Positions 22,504-33,905 of a DNA stretch of 64,000 nt are shown here, piece after piece; the stretch's first letter is position 1; each line of letters begins with the position of its first letter. This DNA comes from Amylostereum areolatum (Eukaryota; Basidiomycota; Agaricomycetes; Russulales; Stereaceae), in assembly GCA_012932865.1 (NCBI GenBank), contig SAXG01000025.1:186001-250000 (forward strand), in the 5' to 3' direction. The notes under the pieces were generated by a model, which saw only the letters and a list, made by a program, of their open reading frames with translations, ran no database searches and was not told the origin of the DNA. The translations under genes were made by a program, and so were the position numbers.

Positions 22504-23618
22504 CTACACCTCAACCAGTCCTTCCGCGTCCCAACAGGGCTCGATCTGATGCTCTACCTCCCTCGCAGTTTCGCTCGCACAATCATCCGGGCCCTCCGGG
22601 TCCGCCCGTCTTGCAGCCCGCGCCGGAACGAAACGCTTCGCGGAAGAGCAGCATCATAATATGTAGGAGTGGATCGGGAGTGGGTCGAAGCTGTGAGGGA
22701 ACTTGTGCGTCGTCGATGATACGACGATGGCCGGGAACGATGTCCATGCCCCACTCTAGAAATATGACAGAAGTATTAGTTTTGGTGGCAATATATCAGA
22801 AACTGTATACTCGCAATAACCGGCCATTCAATATACAAGTCGCCATCGCCCGAACCTCCGTCTCCGGTATGCCCATCTCCAGCCTCTTGCGCTCCGTGTC
22901 TGTCAAAGGTTCCAGCTGACCTGCCTCCTCTCTCGCTTTCCCATATAATGTCGTGTCACGCCATCCCAGAAGGAGAGGCGGACGAGGACGAGTGGGTGCC
23001 CAGCATCGTCGACTTGTTCCAGCACCTGGAAGGTAGGACTTTGATCGCGGCCACCGGCACCTACTTCCTCCTCCCCGTCGACGTATATCGGATCCTCCAT
23101 GTTGAAAACATTGGGCTCCTGGAGTCCCACGAATTTGCACGTGAACTCGTGCTGTTCTCGAGGGTATGTGCACCGGAGAGTGGCGGGCGGTACAGTTAAC
23201 ATCGGTTTAGACCACGCCAACCAGAAACCTTCATCAGGCTCGTCCTTTGGGATCAGATAGTCTGACGGGATGTCGTCGTTTGACGGATCATCGACGACGA
23301 GAACCCAATAGTACCGCCCCAAAAGAGTTGAGATAGTGACGGGCTCCGAGCGTCGTTGCTTTCAAATATTCAGAAAATAAGAGGACAATCAGGCCGATGC
23401 TAGCTGGGACTCACCAAGCCTATTCGAACCTTTTGTGTCTTCAGGCACCAATACTTTGGCCTTTCGTCTCCGTCCATCCATTCCGGTGTTATTCTGAGAG
23501 GTTTCGTCGGGGGCCAAATGCTCGAGGGAGTCGGAGGGACGTCGTCAATTGAGCCTGAAGGTGAGGAAGTACGAGTCGTGAGAACCGCTGAGTCAGGATC
23601 GCGTCGACCGAGACGCAT
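22504..23618 (-). CDS. X-family protein X1, function unknown (paralogue of X2)
   Basis: Exon 1 (23618-23415) starts [14 protein letters not shown] and ends near [12 protein letters not shown]; the second exon opens at 23358 and reads [20 protein letters not shown] in frame. A core block, [18 protein letters not shown], is almost identical in X2. Two places do not keep frame. Near 22945 two extra bases separate YMGKRE from the conserved LTDTERKRL part. A third exon after 22747, reading [17 protein letters not shown], also needs a frame adjustment. X1 may therefore be decaying, or the sequence has indel errors. No known domain is recognised. Its start lies only 51 bases from the thymidylate synthase start, divergently. 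Confidence 0.55.
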
Positions 23619-23669
23619 TCACACCGACGAACGCGTCGTGCTCACCTTCACCTCGACGTTCCACTCGCC
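23619..23669. promoter_or_regulatory. 51-base divergent spacer with MCB-like ACGCGT upstream of thymidylate synthase
   Basis: ACGCGT occurs at 23631-23636, about 35 bases before the thymidylate synthase ATG. ACGCGT is the MluI cell-cycle box bound by MBF, which drives thymidylate synthase transcription in budding yeast. Functional use here is inferred. Confidence 0.45.
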
Positions 23670-24655
23670 ATGACCAGTTCCATGCTTTCCGAAAAACCTC
23701 ACGAAGAACTTCAGTACCTCCAGTTGATCAGGAGGGTACTCGACACCGGCGAGACGCGTCCAGATCGCACAGGAACCGGGACCATCTCGCTGTTCGCGCC
23801 CCCCTCCTTCCGCTTCTCCCTCGCGAACGACACGCTCCCCCTCCTCACTACAAAACGCACCTTCCTCCGCGGAATAATTGAAGAGCTCCTATGGTTCGTC
23901 CATGGCGCGACGGACTCTAAGCTGCTCTCCGACAAGGGCGTGAAGATATGGGACGGGAACGGGTCCAAGGAGTTTTTGGAGAAGCGCGGGCTGGGGCACA
24001 GACGGGAGGGGGATCTGGGGCCCGTGTACGGGTTTCAGTGGCGGCATTTCGGGGCGAAGTATACGGATGCGGACGCGGACTATACTGGACAGGGCGTGGA
24101 CCAGTTGAAGGAGGTCATCCAGAAGATCAAGGAGAACCCCACCGACCGACGCATCATCCTGAGCGCATGGAACCCCGCCGGTGCGTCTCGTTCCTACCCG
24201 TCAAAACGCGTGTCTTTCCTCTGAACACCCCCGACCTGCAGATATACCGCAGATGGCGCTCCCGCCGTGCCATATGATGTGCCAGTTCTACGTCCACCTC
24301 CCCCCTTCATCCGACCCTACAGCACGACCGCGGTTGTCCTGCCTGATGTACCAACGTTCGGCCGACCTAGGGCTCGGGATCCCCTTCAACATCGCGTCCT
24401 ACGCGCTGTTGACGCACATGATCGCGAAAGTGACCGGCACGGAGGCGCACGAGCTCGTCATCCAGCTCGGCGATGCGCACGTCTACCGCGACCACGTCGA
24501 GGCGCTCGAGGAGCAGCTGCAGCGCGAACCGCGGCCGTTCCCCACGATCAAATGGAAGCGGGACGTGAAAGACATCGAGGAGTTCGTGTACGATGATTTC
24601 CGTTGTGGAGGGGTACAAACCCCACCCGACGATCGCGATGAAGATGAGCGTTTAG
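23670..24655 (+). CDS. Thymidylate synthase, with an apparent +1 frame break near the C-terminus
   Basis: Converts dUMP to dTMP using methylene-tetrahydrofolate. Exon 1 (23670-24180) has [13 protein letters not shown] and the folate/dUMP-binding core up to [13 protein letters not shown] 61-base intron leads to exon 2 at 24242, [18 protein letters not shown], with the catalytic Cys in [23 protein letters not shown] and [14 protein letters not shown] follow. The literal frame runs past the expected end, but one base later the classical terminus appears: [16 protein letters not shown] and a stop at 24653-24655. The break lies at CGT-T-GTG (24601-24607), an apparent single extra T. The conserved C-terminal Val is needed for closure of the active site, so a real break would inactivate the enzyme. 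In the conserved frame the protein has 307 residues, the normal size. Confidence 0.9.
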
Positions 24656-25522
24656 CGCCCTGGAGGGCTACGCGTTACCTATATATTTTCTGGTTTCTCT
24701 CTTCCTGGTCTGGAAGCTTATCAATGCATCAAGTCTTGTACGTCTCCCTTCTCGACCCAAGCCTCCACTTCTGTATCACACTTGCCCTACATTCTCGAAT
24801 CGCCAGAACAATACTGTAGCATCCCCGTTATGCGTGGGCACCGTAACGATGAACGACTTCTGTACTATTTACACCTCCTTGCCTGGTTGAAAATACGAGT
24901 CGCCATGGTCCGTGTTCCAACGTTCAGCGAAAAGAAACCCCATTCCGGCATTCTATATGAACCAGATTATGTCGTATTCCGAAAGCATCCAGAACACGAC
25001 GAAACAGACGAGGAAAAGGACCGAGCCAAAACCACCGATGCAGGACTAGTAGGCATACAATCGAACTATGTACCGTAGTATAATCGCGTCCTATGTAAGT
25101 AAAGAAACGGAGGATACGTATATAAGTACAACAACCCGCGACCCTCGCTGTTATGCGCGTTCGGAAGCGGGGGAAGCTAAGTGAAAAAGCAGAATTGGGA
25201 AAGAAAAGAGGCTCAGGGAGGGGAGATGATACAACAGGGTCAGCTACAACGTAGGGAGAGGTGTGAGACGAGGGGGAGGGGGGGTGAGTGGGACACGAGG
25301 GGGAGGGGGGTGAGTGGGACACGAGGGGGCAGAGCAAGCGTACGAGCGCGGAGAGAGCGATACAGAGCGCGGAGAAAGAGTGAGAACGAAAGGACGGAAT
25401 TTGGCATACTGGGCAGACGATAAAGGGGGGAGACAGAGATGACAACCTAGGCGGAAAAGCGAAAAGGTGGAAAGGGGACGATGAAAAGAGTGTGTGGTGA
25501 GAGCAGGGCGCACGAGAGAGGA
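24656..25522. other. Convergent intergenic region with G-rich tandem repeat
   Basis: Lies between the 3' ends of thymidylate synthase (+) and the Zn2Cys6 gene (-). The open frames at 24782-25078 (+) and 24924-25622 (-) have no recognisable features; the latter starts as the terminal exon of the Zn2Cys6 gene in the wrong frame. Confidence 0.4.
25262..25330 (+). repeat. G-rich imperfect tandem repeat (about 27 bases x 2, plus a partial copy)
   Basis: A unit of the form ACGAGGGGGAGGGGGGTGAG-TGGGAC occurs twice and then begins a third time. Runs of five to seven G on the + strand give strong potential for a G-quadruplex. It is located beyond the 3' end of the Zn2Cys6 gene. Confidence 0.7.
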
Positions 25523-28500
25523 CTAGATGCGAGCTAGAAGCGCAGACGGCAGTGTGAACTCTGGCAGGAGCGGCGGCGGCACGCCCGCCGACACGCACGA
25601 CTCGGTGCAGCTTCTCCCGCAAGGCCGCGCCCCGCCTTCGGAACTCTGAGTAGCACCCACAAACCAGAATCGGTCAGACCAAAAAAAAACGCACGATCGG
25701 AGACGCGGGGAGGCGGAGGAACACGCACCGACGGAGGGCCACAACGCGTTGAGGACGTCGATGGCGACCAGGAACGACTTGGCGAGCTCCAGCGCGCGAA
25801 TCAGGCTTGGTTCGCCTGCCCACATTCGCAGGCACCTGCGATAAATGGACATCATCAACGACCCCCGCGGAGATAAAGCCACACAATGAAAAAAAAGCAC
25901 GCACGTCTCCATCTGCGTGACGAACCACTGCGTCTGGAACGGCCGGCGCAGGAATAGATGCACGTTTGCCTCGCCGACCCGGTGGATGGACGAGCTGACG
26001 CGCCGGGCGACTTGTTCCTGAGAACTGACTGGTCGTTCGGAGGCCATTGTGTCAGTGTCCGTGACCAATTGCGACGAGATAGACGAGACAAGACACTCAC
26101 GCCAGTCTTCCGCGAGTCTACGGTTGACATAGGGACGAGAACCGACGTCGGGGTCCAGAAGCATCCTTCACGAGAGGGAGAGGGCTATCAGCCGAGATGT
26201 CCGGCGGGCGGAGGGCACGGAAGAGGCTTTACCGTCTCATGAGGTGGGTCACGGCCAAACGAATGCTGTCGAGCGAGTGCGTCAACAGGAGGAACGAGCG
26301 CAAGGGCCGGAGGAGAACGGAGGCACGTACTTGGAGATGAACTCGCGACACATGTACGTGAGCGCGGTGTCGATGTTGCAGGAGTGCGCGTCGAGGGCCT
26401 GCTCGACCTCGCGGGTCTCGACGAACACCGCGACGCCGAGTTGGGCTTTGGCGTCGCTCTCCAGCCGTTCGTCCTGGAAGCGGGTGCAGCAGTTCCAGAT
26501 GAGCATGCTCCGGCAGTACAGGGCCCACACGGTGTCCTTGCCCGCGTGCGGGCCGACGTAGATCGATCGCTCGTGGTACTCGTCCGGGAACATGAGATGG
26601 AACTGGACATGTCCGATCGTCAGCGACGCTCGATCGACAAATGCGAAGGGGACGCGGGCGAAACGTACGTTGGACGAATCGCCGAGGAAGAGGCTCATCG
26701 GCGCGCGCTGGACCGCGGCGCACGCCACGGTGTGGTTCGCGACGAGCATGAGCGCGCTCCAGCACAGTCTCCGGGTCTCCTCGTTGCGGCACTCGGCCGT
26801 CGACCACGACTGATCCCACACAGGCAGGTAGGACATGGAGCCCGACTGGCTGGGGTCCGTGTAGTGGACGCAGTCGCACTTCTTCGGGAGGGTGAACCCG
26901 GGCGCGCGCGCGATGGTCGGGACGCCGTTGCTGGAAGTCGAGCGCGTGGGGGTCATTGATGTCGAGCGAGGTCAGCTGGAGGGTCTGAATGATCTTGTCG
27001 AGGGTGCCCAGGGCCGCGTCGGCGCGTGCAGGAGTATATTGCGGGTGCGCGGACGTCTCGAACATCGCGAGCATCTATCAATACCAAAAACGACGGACCG
27101 AGTTAACTATGCGTCGTGGGATGAAAGGATGTGGAGAACCCACCATCGCCGCCTCGGCCAGTCCGAGGTCGATCCATTGCGAGTTCCAAGACGCTTTGAG
27201 GGAGCCGTGGGCCGCGTCGCGGAGCTGGAGCGCGCGCCCACGGCCGGCCGCGCCCATCTCGAGTTCACTCGACTTGAGGAGGGTGGCCAGTGCGAGCGCA
27301 CCGAGGACGAGCGAAGGCTGCATGTGCGCACGCGCCTGCGGGTCGTACAGTTCTTGAATGAAGGACGAAACATTAATGAATGTAAGCCAATAGTTTGAGG
27401 AGCGGAAGCTGCCGGAGGAAGGAAGAGCGGGTCAAGTCGTCGAGAGTAAGTATACCGTCGCGAACCCATGACCGGTATGCCGTTGAAAGAAGGGCTTACA
27501 GGGTATTGAGATCGGTGGTAATAGTTTCGAGACTAGCGGGGGAAGTAAGCCACCCGGGAGTCCGCAATGGAGAGAAATGGGAGAAGTGACGCACGCTTGC
27601 TCACGTGAAAGAGGGTATGAATCGAGGAGGTTGTCCCACCAGGTGTGGGGGTTGTATTCAGCGGGTATCGAGGCAGCGTTGCCGTCGCCGAGCGAGGCTG
27701 GCGAGGACAAGTGCGGGTCAAAAGTAGGGGTGAAAGTCGTGTCCAACGAATCGACCTTCATCGCGGACGGCGTGTCTCGGTGAAAGGTCGGTGGTTGTGG
27801 CCTCTTCGAAGGATACACGATCAGGATTGGCGTTGGGCGGAAGATGGAGGGGGAGGAAAGGGAGCGGGGTACAGTACCTTTGTGGGGAGGACGAATCCGT
27901 GGCCGTTGCCGGAACGGTACGACGAGGGGGAGACGGGGCTCGGGGAGAGCGGGTGCGGCGAGAGCGCCGTCGTCGAGAGGTGATGCAAACCGGACGTCGA
28001 CAGGTCTGGCTCCGTCTTAAGCTGGGACGGGCGAGCGGGCTGGTGAGCGTATGAGCGTATGAGCGTATGAGCGTATGAGCGTGCGTATGACGACCGCGCG
28101 AGGCCTTAAAGTAAGCCGAGGGGAGGGGGCCTACCTTCGCAGGACCGGTCGGGTCCGCCGGCTCTGTCCTACGCTTTTTCTTCGGTTGCTGGACAGATTC
28201 GTCGCTGGACCGCTTCTTGCAAGATCTCTGGCGTGTGCCAGGCCGCTTATCTGGGCCCCTCCGTTTGGGCGCGGCGTCGTAAACGCATTCGTTGTTGCGT
28301 CGGTGGCAATTGTTGCATTCCGGCCGGGTCGAATCGCAGCGAATCTTGCGTGCGCGACTGGGTTGGGAGGGGGTCGTCAGGCCCCGAGTGTACGTGATGC
28401 GGCGAAGCGAGAAGCCGTGGACGGGAAGCTGACTTACCATTGGCGGCAGGCGATGACGACGTTCGAGATCTCCTTGCGAGAACCCCGTCCCGACCGAGCA

Positions 28501-29182
28501 GCGCTAACGCGAGTGGGCGAGGTTGGGCTTGTCTCCGACGAGTCCTCTTCGGGGAGCGTTGTGGCGCGGGTCGGGGACGTCGGGGAAGGGGCCATGGGTG
28601 GGAGCGAAGGGACGGATACGGGGGGGTTGAGGTAGGTATTAGACCGGTCGTGGGCGGTGGCGGTATCGACCAAGGACGAGTAACGAATGGAAGAGGGAAA
28701 ATTGTAGCTGGACGAAGGAAAGGACTGTGGGTTCACGGCGGCCTGGGCGTGGTTGGCGCTGACGGCCGAGTTGGAAAGGGGATCGTAAAAATCGAGGGCT
28801 TGGCCTGCGCTGGAAGGGGTATCTGACATGTAGTAAGGGGAATCATAGGAAGGAGAGTTGATGTGGAGGTCCGAGGCGGATTGGTGAAGCGAGTCGGCGT
28901 CTACGTTGTGATATCGGGCTGTATTGTGGCGGGGGGAGCGGGGCGCGTCGGTGTGGGGTAAGAAAGAAAATGAAAGGAATTGTGAGAATAAAATTCGCGG
29001 GACGACGGGGCCGGGGGGGACGTACGATCTGGAATCATGTGCGAGTGGGGTTGAGGGTACGGCTGCTGTTCGAAGACGGGCGAGTGGAGGTCAGAGCCGT
29101 CTTCGCTGGAGTGAAAGCCTTCGTCTGGGATGAACGACTTTGGAAAGGGAGTGTAAAGGTCCTTGTTGACGCTGGCGACCAT
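25523..29182 (-). CDS. Zn2Cys6 transcription factor with fungal-specific regulatory domain (TF1)
   Basis: A many-exon gene starting at 29182 with MVASVNKDLYTPFPKSF; exon 1 ends at about 29023 and splices to PRYHNVDADSLHQSAS. The zinc cluster is split by an intron after CRQ (about 28360-28438) and then reads CRARKIRCDSTRPECNNCHRRNNEC, with six correctly spaced Cys, followed by the basic linker RRGPDKRPGTRQRSCKKR. Downstream exons carry the middle homology region: QPSLVLGALALATLLKSSE, MFETSAHPQYTPARAD, RRLCWSALMLVANHT, VWALYCRSMLIWNCC and DVLNALWPS. Basidiomycete relatives end in the pattern AGVPPP...LTLP. That ending occurs here (SAGVPPPLLPEFTLP, stop at 25523) but one base out of frame with ALREKL; an extra base at 25604-25605 would explain it. 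Target genes are unknown. Confidence 0.8.
28045..28080. repeat. Short tandem repeat, 8 bases x about 4
   Basis: GAGCGTAT is repeated four times from 28045, followed by a partial unit. It lies in a TF1 intron (between the zinc-cluster exon and the next). Length variation there would not change the protein. Confidence 0.8.
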
Positions 29183-32095
29183 GGGTAGAGGGCCGCCGAG
29201 ACAGAGCTGGGGCGAGGGTGACGGGGGTAAGCAAAGGATCGGAGCGGGCATTAATCAGAGCGGAAGGGGCCACGCGACGACGGAACTGGGACGTTTTCTC
29301 CCAGGCCCACGCTCTTCGCTCGATCCCAGGGGAGGGGGGCGGGTTTGAGCTGAGGAAGTCGGGGTGGGGGAGAGGAACATAGAATATTTCAATACAGTAC
29401 CTCTGGCCGTTTTTGTTTGCGAACGACGCTTCTCTTCTCGGAACGGGGCCAGAGTGGGCAAGTCGGCGAACGGGTGCGATGACCGTGCGCGCGGGCTTGA
29501 ATGAGCGGATGCGAGAAGGCGAAAGCGTAGGACAAAGGCCGGTCCTGAGGGAGGGAGGTGGGGGGAGGTGGGGGGAAGAGGAGGAGGGGGGACGGGGAAA
29601 GAGGCGACGGTGGCGGGCGATGAGAACGAGATGATAGAGAAATCGACGGCAGCGCGCTCTCATACTCCCCTTCCCCACACGTGACCGAGGTATCTCCGTG
29701 AGTGGCTGATGCTGGCTGATGCTGCCCGCCTCCCGTCCGCTCCCAGGCACCTCCCAACCCGCTGCCGATAGCCACCCCAAGCTCGCAGTAAGACGCCCGG
29801 CAGGTCGTCCCCCTGTCGCCTCTTCGCCCGTGATTATAATTGATTTCCAGGCGGTCGGCGCTGCCGGCACCGAATAAACTTTAAAAGTTAACCACGAGAA
29901 GCACGTCCCCTTCATCTCCCGCGCTCGTCCGTCCCACTCCTCCCTCCCCCCCCTTCCCTCGAAACATATCTCCATATACACCCCAGTCCCACATTCCAGG
30001 CCTCGCCTGCACCTGCCCACCCCCAGTGCCCTCCAGGGAAAAAACCCTCGCTTGGAGAAACCGAGGTCAAATGTGGAGCGCCTACGCAACAGATTGGGAA
30101 CCCCAGATCGAGCATCGTCAATCGTTTCCGAAAATAAATATCGAGATACTTACATACGGGGGTGATCCAGACTCCAAGGTCGCCTGCGACGGGCCCGCGG
30201 ACCTCCTCTCCAGCGCGAGCGCAACTGAATTCGCATCTTGACTCCTGACGCCATGATGCATGATGGGCAATCATAGCTGCCACAGGCTGCCGGCGTGAAC
30301 CCGTTCCACCCTCCAAGCCTGCCCGCAGTCGCACGAACAACACCCTATAACGCACCTCCCCGCTTCCCTCCGAATGCCACATGGCCATCTTCTTTCGAAG
30401 TCCAGGCAGGTTCCCCGTGCGCGAAAGTGTCCATACGCGGAAGGCCCACGCAGGCACCTGAGAATAGCGTTCGGCGCGAGGCGGATAAACGTCCATATCC
30501 CTGTATCAGCTCGAGTTTTCTTCCATGCCTTTACTTATCGGAACGGATATTCAGAGCGCATGGGCGTGATGGGGCTGGATAATGCACGGCGCTCGACTGG
30601 ATCTTCGAACCGAACCTCCATGAAGGCAAACGTAGCAAAGACGCCCTCCGTGCGCGGAGACGAACCTAAAATACGGATACCGATCCAGGGAGTCATGGTG
30701 TGCCGGAAGGGGCGCAGTACTCATATAATTGAGACGCGTCCGCGACAGTGGACACCGGCGCGACCATCGTGCTGGACCGTGCTGGGGGCATTAGAGATCT
30801 GCCGCGGTGTTCAAATATCGAGGGAGACAAAAACTTAAAGAAGACAAACGTACGGAGGCTGCCGATGGAGAACGTTATGTCGTCGCGCCTTTGCCCAAGG
30901 TGGACGAGTGCGCGAGTGTTTCAGCGACGAGAAGGCTACACGCTGCTCGAAACAGTGAGTTTGCGCACGGTGCGCTGGGTCATGTCCAGGGCCGCAGGCG
31001 CACTCCATACACATACCTTTGAAGACGCGATGTGTGAAAAGACACCCCCAGAAGTGACTTTGAACGCAGAGGGCTCTGACGACCATCCGAAGGGCCAACA
31101 TTGTTTCATATGTTCAATGTTGGGCTCTTCGGGCGGAGAGGGCGCAGAGTCGACCTCGCATCTCCGCGCGTTTCTGTTCCCGTCGTTACAGCCCACACAG
31201 ATGGTCGGAAGATGCGACGAGTCGCGCGACCGGCGCAAGAGGGTCAGAACCAGGTCAGAACCTAGATGGTGGAGGGTGGCTTCGAGCGTTCACATCATCG
31301 CGATCACAGCGGAAATATCGACCGCGTCGGGATTACGATGGGGCCTGCCATGGGATGTGCGCTTCACAGACGCGAGTGACGCCATCCAGCTCGGATATGC
31401 GGAAGTCCGCTGAGTCCGTCGAAGACTCGAATGGAGTCCGTCTTGAATCCGTCTCCCGTGTTTGCAACCTTTAGAGTATGTCTATGGGTGAATACGTGCT
31501 TCGTCAGCTTGGCCTCGGATATCAAGAGGCAAAGTAGAATCGGCCGACGTACGCAACAGACTGAACGCATATAAGTATATACATCACAGCAAAGGGGTCG
31601 TTCCAGAATCCACGACAAACTCCCACCGCGGCATTTTCCGAGGTTGGACAATGAACATAGCTTACGTAATTGACGGCGGGAGAGCGTCGGCACTGTCCAA
31701 ATGAGGAAAGCGGGGCGGGGGAGCTCGCGCGCGCTCCGAGCCGCCAATTTGCAGCCAAACTCCTCCCTTGTCCGCGACCGCCTCGTCCTCCCGCCTCCCG
31801 CCTCCCTATGTCCCTCTTCTCCCAACTCTTTTGCTCCTGCTGCGGTCCCCGAGAAAAACATTCCGTGCGTCGCTTGCGCTTCGTCCGTCCGAAATCCGCC
31901 CGTTTTTGATGCTGATTTTTGCGCGGCCGCAGAGCGAGCCGGACGAACGCTCGCGCCTTATCCCGCCCGTAGAAGACGTGGTGTGCGTCTTTTGCTTTGC
32001 TCGACCCCCCCCGTCGCCGTGCCTGCGTCTCATCCGTGCCGTTCTATCTCCACAGCAGCCCATTGCCGCGCCATGTTATCGTCGACCAGGAGCGC
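29183..32095. other. Long divergent intergenic region (about 2.9 kb) between TF1 and the small-protein gene
   Basis: No frame has recognisable domains despite many open frames, which reflect GC richness. A purine-rich tract with repeated G-runs (about 29545-29610) lies 360-430 bases upstream of the TF1 start. The length suggests a long TF1 promoter or leader, or a non-coding transcript; neither can be shown from the sequence. Confidence 0.4.
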
Positions 32096-32820
32096 ATGAA
32101 GGAACGTCTGAGCGTCATCGTCCGCGCCAAGGAAGGGTGCGCCGTTCCCCCCTTCGACTCCTGCCCCATAACTCTCCCCCTCTAACCCACCCGTCCAGAA
32201 AAATGGTCAACCTGCACGCCCCGCTCCCGTTCAACCTGCACAACAAGGCGCTGCACGACCACCTCGACCCCTCCAGCTCGCGCTCAGACCCCATGCGCCG
32301 GCCCTCCCCCCAGCCGTCGGTCGACGCGGACACGGACCAGTCCACGAGCTCCATCTCGGTGCCGAACGACGAGGCGGGCGAGGAGGACATCGTGCGCAGA
32401 CCCGGGATCAGCGTGCGTCTCGTGCGCAGGCCGAGCGCGAGCGGCTCGTTCGCGCGGAGGGGCCGTACCACGCGGCGGGTGGTGTCGGCGACGATCGTGG
32501 GCGCGGAGGGCGGGGGAAGAGGCCCGGCAAACGGGGGCGGCGCGGGAACGTCTCTGTGTCCGGGCGAAGACGACGCGGGCCAGACGTCGTCCGCCGCGCG
32601 TGCTCGAAACGGAGGAGAGCCTGACGAGGTGCGTTTGTTTTGGTTTTGGCGCGCGCGCTCGGCCGAAACGCTCATGGGTCGACATCTTTTCTTGTTCGCG
32701 CCCCTTCCTCTTCGTGTTTGCCGCCGAACGAAACCGAAGCCGAGCCCGTTCGAATCGTCGCCCGAAGAGGACTTCACGATCCAGCACGTAGGATCCATCT
32801 CTCGCAGCTGGGGCGACTGA
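32096..32820 (+). CDS. Small conserved-looking protein of unknown function
   Basis: Exon 1 (32096-32136) reads MKERLSVIVRAKEG; a 62-base intron leads to KMVNLHAPLPFNLHNKALHDHL in exon 2 (from 32199), with the junction in frame. A Ser/Pro-rich and Arg-rich segment follows (SSRSDPMRRPSPQPSV, GISVRLVRRPSASGSFARR), then a second intron (about 32629-32779) and a short last exon DFTIQHVGSISRSWGD. The splice signals and the sensible protein ends argue for a real gene of roughly 180-190 residues. No domain is recognised. The RRPSxS patches look like basophilic-kinase sites, so a regulatory or scaffold role is possible but speculative. A 275-codon antisense frame over the same bases is a shadow. Confidence 0.6.
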
Positions 32821-33905
32821 TTCTCAGAAACGCCAAAAAAAGGCGCTGGGACAGTGGCACTTACGGTTCGACGCAGGCTCGGGTGACTCGAACGGTTCGA
32901 CGATTTAATGCCATCGCACGCTTCTTTCACGGCTCCCCCCATCTATCCATCTACCCCATACGCTTACCCGCCCATTTCACTCCATCTCGACCAACCAAAT
33001 TCCTGCATACACAACACACCAGAAACGCCGCCTTATGATCTTTTCCTTACAACGCTCCTCTGTCTCGACTCTCCCGTTCGTACTCGTACTACTCATACCC
33101 CCTCACCCCCACATCGACGGTGCGAACGAGGCCGACGTTTTCACCGTACTGTATCATCCTCTCACTCGTCTGCATACATACAACTTACATCCCCTTGGGT
33201 TTCCTGTCTTGGAGCTTCTGTAACCTATTCGTACATCCGCCTGTGAACATGCCTGTATATCTCACCCCCGCCATCACCACTCCTATCTTCTTTCACATTC
33301 GCTCTTCTTCGCTTGCCAGCGAGGGACGGTCGCACATTGAACGATAAGTATCGTCAACGCACGTCGCACGACGTACTATGTTGCAATGTAGGAACCTTCC
33401 CACCATACGTACCCTATGAGGTTATTTCGTGATTCTCTTCGTCATTAGGGTACGTACGATACACTCTCAGATTGTCCGCCGGATGGTGCCGTGGGCAGGA
33501 TGCAAGCATATCAAAGTTGGACAGGGAGCTCATTGGAGATACAATCGCAAGAATCACATTCCAGAAACGGCCCTTGTCCAACGCGTGGCGTTCATAGACT
33601 TCGCCGACCCCGTCCTCCCGCGGCCTTGCGGTCGTTATCGCTCGCCGCCGACGGAATACACATATAAAGTTACGACTAGAAGTACATGCACACAAAGTGA
33701 TACAGTGATACAAGGGGGGTGGACGAGCGCAACGCGCTACAGTAGTACAATCGATCGGGGCACCCAGACCCCTCCCCAAAAAACATACACAACAAAAACA
33801 CGGACCACGCCTGCAGGAAAGGCAAGGACTCGTGGCGCAGGCGGTAGTACGCACGGCCGCGAGAGGGCACCCTTAACCCATACCCAGCAACCGTCCCGGG
33901 ACGCA
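32821..33905. other. Convergent intergenic region
   Basis: T- and C-rich 3' sequence after the small-protein gene (32900-33350), then the 3' flank of the F-box gene. No gene was recognised. Confidence 0.4.

Noticed and set aside
23711..23968. Minus-strand frame inside thymidylate synthase exon 1
   Set aside because: Shadow of a strongly conserved enzyme exon.
26384..26959. A 191-codon + strand frame
   Set aside because: Antisense of TF1 middle-region exons, which match the fungal transcription-factor domain.
29091..30089. A 332-codon minus-strand frame overlapping the TF1 start
   Set aside because: Low-complexity Arg/Ser/Pro composition and no motif; it overlaps TF1 exon 1 in another frame.
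32115..32942. A 275-codon minus-strand frame
   Set aside because: Antisense shadow of the small-protein gene; the + strand has good splice sites and coherent protein ends.
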